64,000 nucleotides of DNA from positions 328,289 through 392,288 of the forward strand of contig CAJINV010000026.1 of assembly GCA_905178155.1 (NCBI GenBank), in the 5' to 3' direction. Positions 23,567 through 34,400 of the stretch are shown here, in pieces. Source of the DNA: Amoebophrya sp. A120 (taxonomy: Eukaryota; Sar; Dinophyceae; Syndiniales; Amoebophryaceae). A program made the translations under genes and the position numbers. How positions within the stretch are numbered: position 1 is the stretch's first letter; every line of letters starts with the position of its first letter. The notes beneath the pieces are model-generated. The model made no database searches. It was given only the letters and a program-made list of their open reading frames with translations, and was not told the origin of the DNA.

Positions 23567-24980
23567 GGAAAACTCCTGAGAATGAAGAACAGAGACGCTG
23601 TAATTCCTCCGGCTCTTCCACTGAAGTCGAGACCCACGAAATTGAAGAGGTTTACGACGCGGACGGGAACCTGGTCTCCCGGAAATCCCGAACGAAAAAC
23701 AGTCTGGATGTATCCTGAGCAGAAACGCCCTCTCTCATAGTCAAGATGGGGAATCTGCTAGACAAATCAGCCAGCTTTGGGCGTTGCGCATGACACGTTT
23801 GGCCTCGTAGTGTAATCCTGTTGAGCTACTTCAGTAGCGTCACAGATGCAGCCTATTATTGGAGCATCACAAATTCCAAAACGCGACCAGAAATTGCTTG
23901 TCATGGGACTATGCATGAGAAACATTTTCAGCATGCAGATTTGCATGACAGCCATGGGGAGGTGAGGACGTTTTTAAATAGGATAGGATGACCGGAAGGG
24001 CAGAGTGAAATACGGCATTTACAAGGAGCTCACTTCCAAGCTGGTGATGTCTCCCTGGGTATAGCCCGCTCAGGTGTTACAATCTCAAACGTTACAATAG
24101 AATATGGAAATCTGTGATGCAAGAGTGCATGATCTAGCCAATTCTCATAGGATTGCGCATGACAGGTCCCGGAGCACCAAACCCCACTACAATCTGGACA
24201 GCAGCATCACAAAGACGCCTGCTCATCCTGTTTACAGCATTACAAAGCTTCCCGGAACACGGCTACAAATTGCTCTCCTGCGGATGTGCATTACAGATTT
24301 TTCTGTAGATGCAAATCTGCATGACAGCTATGGGGTGGGGATGTTTTCAAATAGGATAGAAGACTCGAGCGACGAGACGGAGAAAAACGAGGAGAGCGGA
24401 GTTGGCGCTTCTGGAGAATACGACGAAGAGTACGACGCAAATGAAGATAATGTATCAAATGCAAAAATTTCTGGGTCTGGGAGACTCCGAGATTTGTCAT
24501 GCAGTTTTTCCAAGCTCCCCCACGTCTGGAATGCAGGGCCTAGCGTCACAGGTTCTGCAACTCCTTGGTGATGCGTATTCTGCATGAGAAATGCCCTCTA
24601 AGCATGGCCAGAAGTGGGCACCTTTTGCACGTTTATGCATCACAGATCTTTGTAGGATCCGCAACACGCATCACAAGTTCGGATCCTTCCAGACCCAGAC
24701 ATTTTTGCATTTGATATAACGGGGAGGAATACAACGATGAGGAGGGATACGGTGCCTCGGACGCGGGCTACAGTGCCGGGGGATACGGACAATCCGATGG
24801 GCAGATGTCGGAGTACGTATCCCACGAAAAAACTGTTTCACTGTGACGATTTTGCAAGATCTGCACCACAAGTTTGTTACACATGACAAAGACAACTTGG
24901 CATGCGTGCTTCCTAAGGGAATGAAGAAAAAGCGGAAAACTCCTGAGAATGAAGAACAGAGACGCTCGCGTTCCTCTTGA
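23567..24980 (+). CDS. Acidic, Tyr/Gly-rich protein with basic C-terminus (5' end not found)
   Basis: Unrecognised plus-strand gene. Exon to 23710 reads TPENEEQRRCNSSGSSTEVE then EEVYDADGNLVSRKSRTKN. Removing the introner at 23711-23985 plus one TSD joins SLD to DRKGRVKYGIYKELTSKLVM. Later exons are 24359-24452 (EDSSDETEKNEESGVGASGE), about 24717-24816 (EEYNDEEGYGASDAGYSAGG) and 24918-24980 (GMKKKRKTPENEEQRRSRSS, stop TGA 24978-24980). Frame is open through all four joins. The acidic middle and lysine/arginine-rich end suggest a nuclear or nucleic-acid-associated protein; that is inference. A 34-nt stretch encoding KTPENEEQRR is duplicated at 23566-23599 and 24933-24966. An upstream in-frame TGA just before 23,567 means the first exon begins near there after an unseen intron. 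Confidence 0.7.
23711..23985. mobile_element. Introner element, TIR family 5
   Basis: 275 bp, starts TATCCTGAGCAGAAACG, ends ACGTTTTTAAATAGGATA. TSD GGATG at 23706-23710 and 23986-23990. Removal restores ...SLD|DRKG.... Confidence 0.95.
24059..24358. mobile_element. Degenerate introner acting as an intron
   Basis: Right end ATGTTTTCAAATAGGATA matches family 5. The left end is diverged (TATAGCCCGCTCAGG). The frame is kept if the intron runs from GTATAG to GGATA, joining PW to EDSSDE. Confidence 0.75.
24453..24716. mobile_element. Introner element, TIR family 1
   Basis: 264 bp, TATCAAATGCAAAAATTTCT to ACATTTTTGCATTTGATA. Flanks TAATG and TAACG. Removal joins NEDN to GEEYND in frame. Confidence 0.93.
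24817..24917. mobile_element. Truncated family 3 introner with GT...AG ends
   Basis: Left TIR TATCCCACGAAAAAACTG is present; the right TIR is missing. The interval that keeps the frame starts GTATCC and ends CCTAAG, so it fits ordinary GT-AG splicing. Confidence 0.7.
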
Positions 24981-24999
24981 TACGTGTTTCAGGACGTCG

Positions 25000-25458
25000 G
25001 GCTCGTCAGTGCCAATACGTCCTGCTTCTAGACGTCGGCAGAGTTTTTTTTTCGTTTTCCTTTTTTTTTTGTGTGAGAAAAAAACTCCAGTCGTGTCCCA
25101 AGGAACTACTTGATATATAATCCGGAGGCGTCGCATGCTTCAGTCGTCCGTGCAACGTATTTACAGCACCAAGAAGCAAAAGCAAGAACAAGTAGCGGCT
25201 GTATATAATTTTCCTCGTACAAAGGGAAAGGCTAAGTGAAAATAAAGGCACATGGCATTAAACGTCGTAAGGGTCGTGAGGAAGCGAAAAATGCGATTAT
25301 AAGAACCGTTCCACTATAATCGGTTTCGATACGGTTTGTTTCTGTCGCTTTGTGTCGCTGCGGCTATCCAAGTTTAGGATTAGGTCTACTAGTGTACCAC
25401 GAGAAATAAAACTTGAGTACTCGCATGGTTCGTACTTTCATCCCGCGAACTCTTTTTC
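25000..25458. other. Intergenic between convergent genes
   Basis: Contains T-rich and A-rich tracts near 25,045-25,085. Flanked by the 3' ends of the plus-strand acidic protein gene and the minus-strand MED31-containing gene. No gene seen. Confidence 0.6.
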
Positions 25459-28400
25459 TCACCTCTTCCGCCCACTCGCCGCGCTCCTTCCCCCGCCGCC
25501 ACCTTTCCGGACCGTTGCCTTTGCGTTCCTGGTATCCTGTGCAAAAGTATCGCACTCGTAGTAATTATCGCATTTATGCATCACAAATCTACTTGCTATA
25601 GCAAATCCGCATTACAAATCAAATTTGTAATGCTGAGGCAATTTGTATTGCGATTTATACAACAAGCACGATGCTTTTGCAGTTCATACCTGGCCGCCTG
25701 TGTCTTCGCTTTCGCTTTGGCCGCGGCCGCCGCAGCTTTCGCCCGGGCTCTCCATCGCATAAGAAAAAGGTGTTTACAGATACACATCGTGTTGCAGGCG
25801 AAGCAAGACAGACAAGTTCTGTCATGCGGGAAATGCTTGCCAACCTCATTTCATTCGTGATTTCCCTTATTATAGTCTGCGCAACACAGGTTTTCTTTGC
25901 CATGTCGAGCAACTTTGCGATGCAGAAACTCCAACACATGTGAAACTGTAAAACACTTTTTTCCTGTGATACTTTCTGCTGCTGTGCCAGTAGCTTTGCC
26001 TGCTTCTCTCGGGCCTCCCTTTCCAAGCGGATCGCCCGGGCCTTGTTCTTTTCCCGTTTCCTCCGCTGCAGTTCCTTCTGGTACGGCCTCTTCAAGCGGA
26101 CGTAATCGACCGTGCCGCGCTTAGACAGCGTCGTTGGGAGAAGGAGCATGTTTTCGAGATGTAGATCGAACTCGGGATCTTCCGGTTCCTCTTCCACTAG
26201 CAATTGCTGTTGTGCTGCCTGCCGCTGTCTCATCACCTCCTTGGCAACAACATCTTGCGCTCCTGCTTTTCCAGTAGTTCCCAGCCCGAGAAGACCTCGC
26301 GACGTGCTGCTCTGCTGGTTCAGAATTCCAGGTTTATTCTGTCGTTGCAGATCGATTTTATGAACTGCCGAAGATGAGGATGAGGATGAAGAAGACTGGT
26401 TGACTGCAGGTCTTTGGTGAAGACCGCTACTACTTGGTGGGAGTTTATTCATATTGGAACTCGGCAAGGAACTACTTGCACTGGAGTCGTAGTTCTGCAG
26501 CCCCATAGTAGCGCTCTTTCCGCTTCTGCCGTGTAGTTCCACCCTCTTCGCAACCGTGCCAGGCGCAGCTGCCCTCTTCATGATCCCAGTGCCGTGTAGT
26601 TGAAGTTGTTTTCCTGCCGCACCGGTTCTGGCGACTTTCCCTTGTCGCGCGGGCCCACTTCCAGGCGGCAGCATCGTCTTTCTCAGGTGCTTCTGCTGCT
26701 CCACAAGTCTAGCTTGCTGTTCTCGAAGTTGTCTTGCCTGCTCCTCCTGTTCCTTCTCCGCCGCGTCTTTCGCTTCCTTTTCAGCCTTCTCCCGATAAAA
26801 CTTGTTCCGGTTGAAAATCTCGTGTAATAACTGGCTATCCAATGCAAAAATGTGTGGGTCTGGAAGGTGGTAAGTAACTTGTGATGCTGTCTTTCGATTC
26901 CAAAAAAATCTGTATTGCATGACTAGCAAAAGGACTCCAGTTTGTGCTACACGGGGAGGGCTTTTCTCATGCGGAATAAGCATCAGGAAGCCTTCTAAAA
27001 ATCTGGGATGCTAGGGCATGCATTACATGCGTCACTGGTCATGCAAAATATGCATGACAAACCTGGCAATCTTCCAGACCCAGACATTTTTGCATCTGAT
27101 ACTGGTTCTTCTTGGGCAATAGGTTCCCCAGCCGGTCCTTCGCTTCCTTTTCCAAAAGGGGCTGCACGGTGAACATCGTCATCAGCTCCGGCTTCATGTG
27201 CACTCGCACGAGTGCTTGATTCAGGGATTCTTGCTGCGGCTCGCCCAGCGCCGGCAGTGGGCCCGGAAGCTGGTGGGCCGGCATGCTCAAAGCTTCATCC
27301 AGGGTCGCGGTTCTTTTACCCCCGAGAGGGAATTTCTTGCCCGGTGGGTCCTCCGTTGCCACCGACTTCAGCCGGTTGTTTTCGATCTTCAGCTGCGTCA
27401 CCGCGTCTTTCGGCTTGGAGACAATTTTCACGTTCGGGGGCAACGACCGCGGGTTCACGCTGGTCACCGGGAAATTTTCTTCGACCCACTGCGTTTGTCT
27501 CGTCACCGCCTCGCGGATGTCGCGCTCATTTGTCTCCGCTTCACCGTTATGCAGTGCAAATATGTCTGGGTCCTCTGGAAGGTTGTAATGCGTATCTTGC
27601 ATTCCTGGAAAATCTGTGTTGCATGAGCAGCAAATAAGCAGCGTTCCTTATTATGCAATAAGGCAATTTGTATCGCGTGTCACGCAGAGGAAAGCGTTCC
27701 GAAAGGTTGTCATGCTTGGCTGCCGTTGCAAGCGTTGCAGTCATGCGCAATTCAGCATCACAGGTTTCCAGACATGCAGGGATATTTGCAATGCATAACC
27801 GTGCTGCTTTTCGAGATAGTCGTGCAGTGTCTTCTCGTAGACGAACTGCAGTTCGCCACTGAACTATGCAAGAAAAAAACTGTCACTGTGTAAGTGTAAG
27901 TCTGTGATGCAGGAAATGCTAAACTGTTACACTTGTCATGCTAGAGGTGCGTCATAGGCCACTTTCATAGGTGTTTCCACGTACTCGCTGCGCATGACAG
28001 GTTTTACCTGTAATGCAAAGCGAATTTGTGATGCTGATCTTCCTACAAAGTTACACTTACACAGTTTTTTTCCTGGATATGAACCCGGACGCGAGGGAGA
28101 TCAGGTCTCTCGCCAACTGATGCATTGCAAAAGTGCATCGCACTAGTAGAAATCGCATGACAAATTCACTCAGCATCAGAAATGGAGTTTGTCATGCTGT
28201 TTTACCTTGGGATGAAGATTTGTAATGCATGACTGCGATTTTTACTTGGACTACGATACTTTTGCACAGGATACAAGTGGGGCCGCTCGGTCTTGTCGGC
28301 GCGAACGAACTTGATTTGCATCTCCAAGACGGAGAAAAACGTGTTGTAACTGCCAGAGATCTATGCATTGCAAAAATGTCTGGGTCTGGAAGGACGCAAC

Positions 28401-31400
28401 TTGCAAAGCTCACTCTGGATCGTGCAAAAATCTGTGTTGCACAAATGCCAAAAGTTGTCCACTTTTGACCAAGTTAGTAGTAGTAGTAGCACCATTTAAC
28501 TCCTGACGGGTCGGCGTTGGAACAGATTTAGCCTCTGCCAATACCTGGGCGCCAGAACAGGTTTAGCCTCTGCCGATGCCCCTAGGTGGATACGCGATCC
28601 ACTTCCTAGCTACCACCCGGCTGCACCCGCAAAACCGCTATCGATTGCTTACGCGTAGCTACAATGAGCGGGCGCCATGTATGGCTGACCTGCCTTACCA
28701 TCCAAGCCCGCGAGCAAGGTGGAGTCCCAGCATTGCCCTGATGGGTTAGTCATACAAGCTTGCCCAAGGTCTTACTTTTGTGGCCGGTTGCGCGCTAAAA
28801 AATATACTGGGGGTCTAATGATCACGCACGATGATGCTATCGTGATGGCAGACGACCCCACGGCGTCTCCCTTTCAGACACTTTTTGCCGACCTGTTTCC
28901 CGCGCCCTTTTCTATGCGTTTCCGGAGAATCGGCCCGCGGAGCTCCGCATTTGCAGAGCCGCCACCGCGCCCGCCCCGGGGGACCCCTTGGGGAAGGGGG
29001 GCGCTGCTTTAGCGCGGTCGTTAAACTAGCAACCTCGCCGCCACTTCTTTAATCCATTCCCTTCTCTTCTTTTTCTTTTTGTACAGTTAGCAGCGCCTTG
29101 CTACATGGAGTCAGCTGGCGGGGACGGGATGAAAAGCAGCGCCGTGCCTCGGGGGCTGGCGAGAACGATACGACTAGCATCGCCGCACCCCGTAGCAGGG
29201 CTGGCGGGGACGTGTCGAGGCGAGGTTCGCGCGCTGCCATCTTGGGGAGGGCATTTGTCACGCGGAGTAGGCATCAGGAAGCCGTCCAAAAATCTGTGAT
29301 GCTAGGTCGTGCATTGCAGACATCCTGGGCCAACAAGCCCCGCCGTCGTGGTACTTGCGCCAGGCCTGCCGCCGCGTCGGCTTTCCCAGTCCGACACGCT
29401 TCCAGCTGGTTCCCGCGGACGACAACACCGCACCCGCGCCCTGCTTCCAGTAGCCCCGCACGAACTTCGTAACGCCCTCGGACTTTCTTCGCGGCCGCGG
29501 CCGCCCGGCGCAGCGCCGGCGCAAGGCGGCCCGCCAGTCGCTCGGCGAAAAAGTAGGCGCCGCGCCGCAATGGACTTCCGCCGCCCGACTCCAGCAAGCC
29601 GCTATCACCGTGATCGGCCACGATCGCCCTGAACGTCGGCCACCCGCGAAGACCCTCGGCCACGCTTCCCGAAGCTGCCCCGCCATGCTGCTGCTGGTCC
29701 TCCGGGTGTCCGGTAAGAAGCGCGGGGCCTTCTGCGAATGTCAAGGAGCCCGCGACCGCCACATCCAGCACACACCTGCGACGCAGCTCGCTGCCCGCGT
29801 CACCCGCACCGCGCAAATCGTCGAGCCACTTGACTGCCGTCGTCCGCACCAGCATGAGAGGCTTTGCCGCGTCCGTTTTCCGGGAGACCGGGCAGCGCCC
29901 GAACAAGTGGAGGCCGACGAAACCGGACACATAGAGCAACGCCGTTTGTCCCCAACGTTTTCCGAACTTCCCAGGCGCTGGCTTCCACACCTCTCCAGCA
30001 AGGTCGTGCCGCCGGGTGCTTTCCGGGTTCACCAGGTCGCGCGACGTGGCGCGAGCCCACCGCGTATCCTCCTCGAAGTTCTCGTGGTCCTCCGCGCCGG
30101 TTCTTTTCCCGCTCCCGACGGTGGCAAACTGCACGCCGTCGAGAAGTCCCGCCGTCTTCTTCTCCGGGGCCGCTTCTGACTGCGGAGGTTGCGTCTGCTG
30201 CCGGAGTAGCTGGGCATCGCGAGGGCTGACAGGGTCCCCGACCTGCCACAGGGCCAAAGAGACGAAGTGCGCAACGGTCTCGCTGTTAGGGTTGACATCG
30301 CCCCGGCCGATCATCCCACACAACGGCGCCAGCTCGCTGGTGCTTCGAACCGGCGCGAAGCCTGCCGAGCTGCTCCAGCGCCCTCTCCTGCGTGCCACTA
30401 CTGGGGGCAACTCGCGCAGCGCAAACCTGGTTCTCATTGTGGTCGGCACCTGCGAACTCCTGCAAGCTCTTGAAACTCTTCTCGCTGGTCACGTACTGCA
30501 GCAGCGACGCAACTGGACCCAGGCCCCAGCTGGCGCGGGGCTTCCACTTTCGTCGGTCGGCGCGCGCGCGTCCCGCGCCCATCTTCCTCGCGAATGTTTC
30601 GCCCGCCGCGGCCCCCCGAATCTTCGGAGGCAGGTAGAGGAACCCGAGGCCCATGCGGCTCCCCCGTATGATCTGGCCGGCCTTCAGCTTCTTCCACTGC
30701 ACTGCTTTGGCCTCTGCAGCCTTCCCGCTGAGCGTCCCGAGCCGGCAAAACAGCGGGGCCCGGCCGGTCGTAGCGTCGCACTTGTGGCCCCCGTGGTATC
30801 TTCAAGAGCCTGGCGGAGGGGCTTGAAGTCGTCCCCTGCCTGCGTCCTGCCGAGGGTGTGCGCTGCAGCATTTGCGGCCAGACAGTTCCTCCGGGATCGG
30901 CTGCCCGGCGGACTGTAGCAGACTGTAGGCGAAGATTGCGAACGCCTCCCGTTGGTTGCTGCGCCAAAGCGGCGCCCTTTGTCAACCCAAATACTACGAC
31001 TCGCTGACTGCCGGGATTCTCGGGGGGGGTCTTGAATGGTGCACGGAGTGAAGGCAAACGCATCTCATTAAGGGCCTCGGCGGTAGTGGAGCCGCTGACC
31101 GCCTTCGCGGATGAGCTGCTAGCGCCTGCAGCCGCTCCGGGGGCCCCCGCGCTTTTTCCTGCTTGCATGGCTTTGCCTATCGCCTTGCCGGATGCGTCGA
31201 CTTCCTTCCAGGCTTCGCCCGTCTTCTTCTACGAGTCCTTGCGTGCCTTCTGCGGGCAGCTTCTTGCGCCAGGCCCCCGCTTTTGGGTCGGACTTGGCCA
31301 GGGCGAGCACTGCAGCCCCCTCGGACTCCGGACCGCCGCCATCGCTTGCTGCCCACGCGTCGCTGGTCAGGATATGCCTCGAGGGAATGCAGGCGCTTCT

Positions 31401-34400
31401 TCTGGTCCGAGAGCGGGAGGCATAGGCCCCCGAGAAAGGCCGCAGCATCGAACTCCAGATGGAACGCTCGCAGAGTCGGGCGAAGTTCGCCCGCGCACCG
31501 GTCCAAAATCGGGCAGCAGCTGAGGCCGCAGAGAATGGCTGCGCTTGGCCCGAGTGGCTCGCTCTTCTGTGTGGAGTCACCCGCGCCGCCGGCTGGATCG
31601 CCACCGCCTGCGTGCGCCGCACAGGCCTCGGCCCAACTGTGTAGAGCGCTGCAGCAGCTCAGTCAGTGGCCCACGAAGCAGCCGCCGCCCGTCCTCGTCC
31701 ACGGCTGTGAAACCATCGGGCGCCTTAGCAATTGCCCGCCCGGAGTCGAGATAGGCCCACTGGGCTGCGATGTTTTCCTGCACATGACATCCAGCAGCGT
31801 TTCGGCAAAACCTTCGCGCCCTCGCTGCATCCGGGTGCGGATCCCGAGAAGTTAGGCGACAAATGCCCAGGAGGTTGTGGAGGTTCGTCACGACGCGCAC
31901 GTCGTCGCCATCTACTTTCGAGGACTTGGATGGTTTCGCTTCCCGCCTGCCTTCGCCGGCGGCGCGGAAGGATCAGCAGGCAACAAGCACCGCCGCGCAG
32001 AGTCGGGCTGCGGTTCCGGAGCAGTGCGCACATCTGAAGACGCGATCTCCGACCGATGGCTTTGCAATGGCTTCCAGCTGCATTTTCCACGATTCAATGC
32101 TGGAGATCGAAAGCGGCCACTTCTCATCCACATCGATCCTCTCGCGTTCGGGACACGGCGCAATCCGGCTGTCGGAGGTCCGGGGAGCTCTCGACCGTTC
32201 TGGCCAAGTCGGTGGCCGCGTCGACGCCCTCGTTTGTCGCTACGCGCTCTGGGTCAAGCGACGCGCTGGCGCCTGCGTGTCTTTTCTGTAATTTCAACAG
32301 TCGCCGCGCCAGCTTTCGACTACCCTCAATAAACGCTGATAGCCTGGCCACCTTCGCCAAGTTGGGAGGAGGCTTCTCATGCAGGATAGGCATGCTAGGG
32401 GTCTCACAGAATCTTTCATGCAAGGTCCTGCATATCAGACGGCACGGATCATGGAAAATCTGCATGGCAAATCTCGCAATTTCCCAGACTCAGACATTTT
32501 TGCATTTGATAAGATCGAGGAGGTCGAGAGGCTGTCGATCTTGTTTTCGTTCAGAATTTTCGACCACATCGTCAAAAGCTTGCAGTTATCCACGAGCAAA
32601 ATCTCCAGCAGTTCTATCAAAATTAAAAATCGCCCCGCGGCCCCATAACAAAATGGAAATCTCTGATGCGGGATTTGTGTACACAAATCAGCACTGTCTT
32701 GCAGTGAGGCACTGCAGGCAAAGCCTAAGTCTGCGTAGGGGTGTTGTTATTTGGTGTAGGTGCTTAGCATAGCAAAAGGAAAGGCCTGCCATGTAAGCGC
32801 AACAGCATTACAAATCGCCTGCATAACCCGGCGGATCCTTTGGGTTTGCCCTTTTGCACGAGAGACAGGATTTGTGGTCACAAATCAGCATGACAAACTT
32901 TTAGAAGAAGACCTTTTCAACAGTGTGGGGAGGTGGGGGGATTTTTCCTCGCAATAAGTTCCACCGCGACCGGGTAGTCGAGAAAGATTTTGTAATATCG
33001 CAAGAAAAAAGTGTTACAGTTACACACATAGTCTATGCAAGCCCAGCATGACAGACAACCTCGGTCATGCCGGATAAGCATAGGAGCCTTGTTTCATACG
33101 TGTTTTCCCGTAGGGTTTCTGCGGTGCAAATTTTCTCTCTCATGCAGGGAAATCTGTGTTGCTGCATTGACAACAGATGTGTAACTGTAAACACTTTTTT
33201 CGTGGGATATGTAAGTCGGGTTTCGGAAGTACAGGAGATACCGCAGAAACCAGCGGAAATCCGGATCGTCGACGTGTTTTTTTACCACGTGCTGCAGATA
33301 CCGGGTATGCATTGCAAATATGTGTGGGTCTGGAAGGATGCGAGGCTTTTCATGCACATTTTGCATGACCCATGATGTCTGTGATGCATGCCCCAGCATC
33401 ACAGATTTTATTTTACGGGCGTCTTCATGCCTATTCCGCATGAGAAAGAACGTCGTCTCCACGTAGCCAAAACTGGGCTCCTCTTCTTGCAGCTCATGCA
33501 ATACAGATTTTTTTAGAGTCCAGAGGTGGCATTACAAGTTGCACTCTTCCAGACCCAGACCACATATTTGCATTCGATACCGGGGGTTCAGCAGCGATTG
33601 CAGGAACTGGCTCTCCCACGTGAACCGCTGCACATTGCTGTACGGAAGTTTAGCAGCCTGGAGCGCTTTTTCGGCGCGGGTGGCTTGATACTGTTCCTTT
33701 TTCTCTTTCTCCCGTTCGTCGTGCCGTTTTCTTTTGAAGGAAGGCGGCGAAGCACAAAAACTGCTCGCCTCGAGGGTCGTGTCCTGTTGCGCCGGCGTCG
33801 TGGTGTCTACAACTTCCTGGGCGGAAGTCTTTACATCTCTTTCAACGTCATCTTCTTTCTTGCAATACAGCTGTCTCACATTTTTGTCGTAGATCCCGGC
33901 CACCTCCTCGAGCATGCAGTCCTGGATGCGCTTCGCCCCTTTCGCCAAGGTCTCCAGCTGCTTCTCCTGCTTTTCCAAAACGTACGCGAACCGCAGATAT
34001 CAAATGCAAACATGTCTGGGGCTGGATAGCGAATTTGTGTTGCTGAGTCTTGCGTGACAAACTGCGAGCTCTGGCGCGTTTTGCATGACAAACTACCTTG
34101 TTTCAGCACGACAAAATAGCTAGCCAATCCTCCTCATGCATCACAGATCTTTTTGTCCTGCAAATTTCGCATCACAAATCCAGACTAAGACATATTTGCA
34201 ATGCATAGCAGAAACCGGTTGCGGAAATACCGGTTATCTTCCAGCCGGATATCCAAGGAAGAAAGTGTACATAGTGGAAAAAGTCTGTCATGCAGACGAG
34301 GATGCAAACACAGAGTTGCGCTTGTCATGCTGGCGAGCTAACATGAAGTCCTCTTTTCAAGAACATAAGTATGTGTTTAGTTTTCACATGCTGCCTGCGC

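Larger units (their letters stand above)
28362..32511. mobile_element. Composite 4.15-kb introner intron with nested insertions
   Basis: The left end TATGCATTGCAAAAATGTCT and right end ACATTTTTGCATTTGATA are family 1 TIRs. The 5-bp TSD AGATC lies at 28357-28361 and 32512-32516. Removing it joins SLSTSSI to SGSYNTFFSV in the MED31-domain protein, so the whole 4.15 kb behaves as one intron. Inside are the inverted right arm of an introner (to about 28,460), a GC-rich segment (28,460-29,240), a partial left arm (about 29,243-29,320), a ~3-kb GC-rich coding-like block, and a second left arm (about 32,367-32,511). Either other elements inserted into an ordinary introner, or this is a large introner carrying its own genes. 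Confidence 0.85.

Noticed and set aside
30016-30918. 300-codon plus-strand frame in the composite intron
   Set aside because: GC-rich DNA with low stop density. The minus-strand frames are more fluent, and even those are doubtful.
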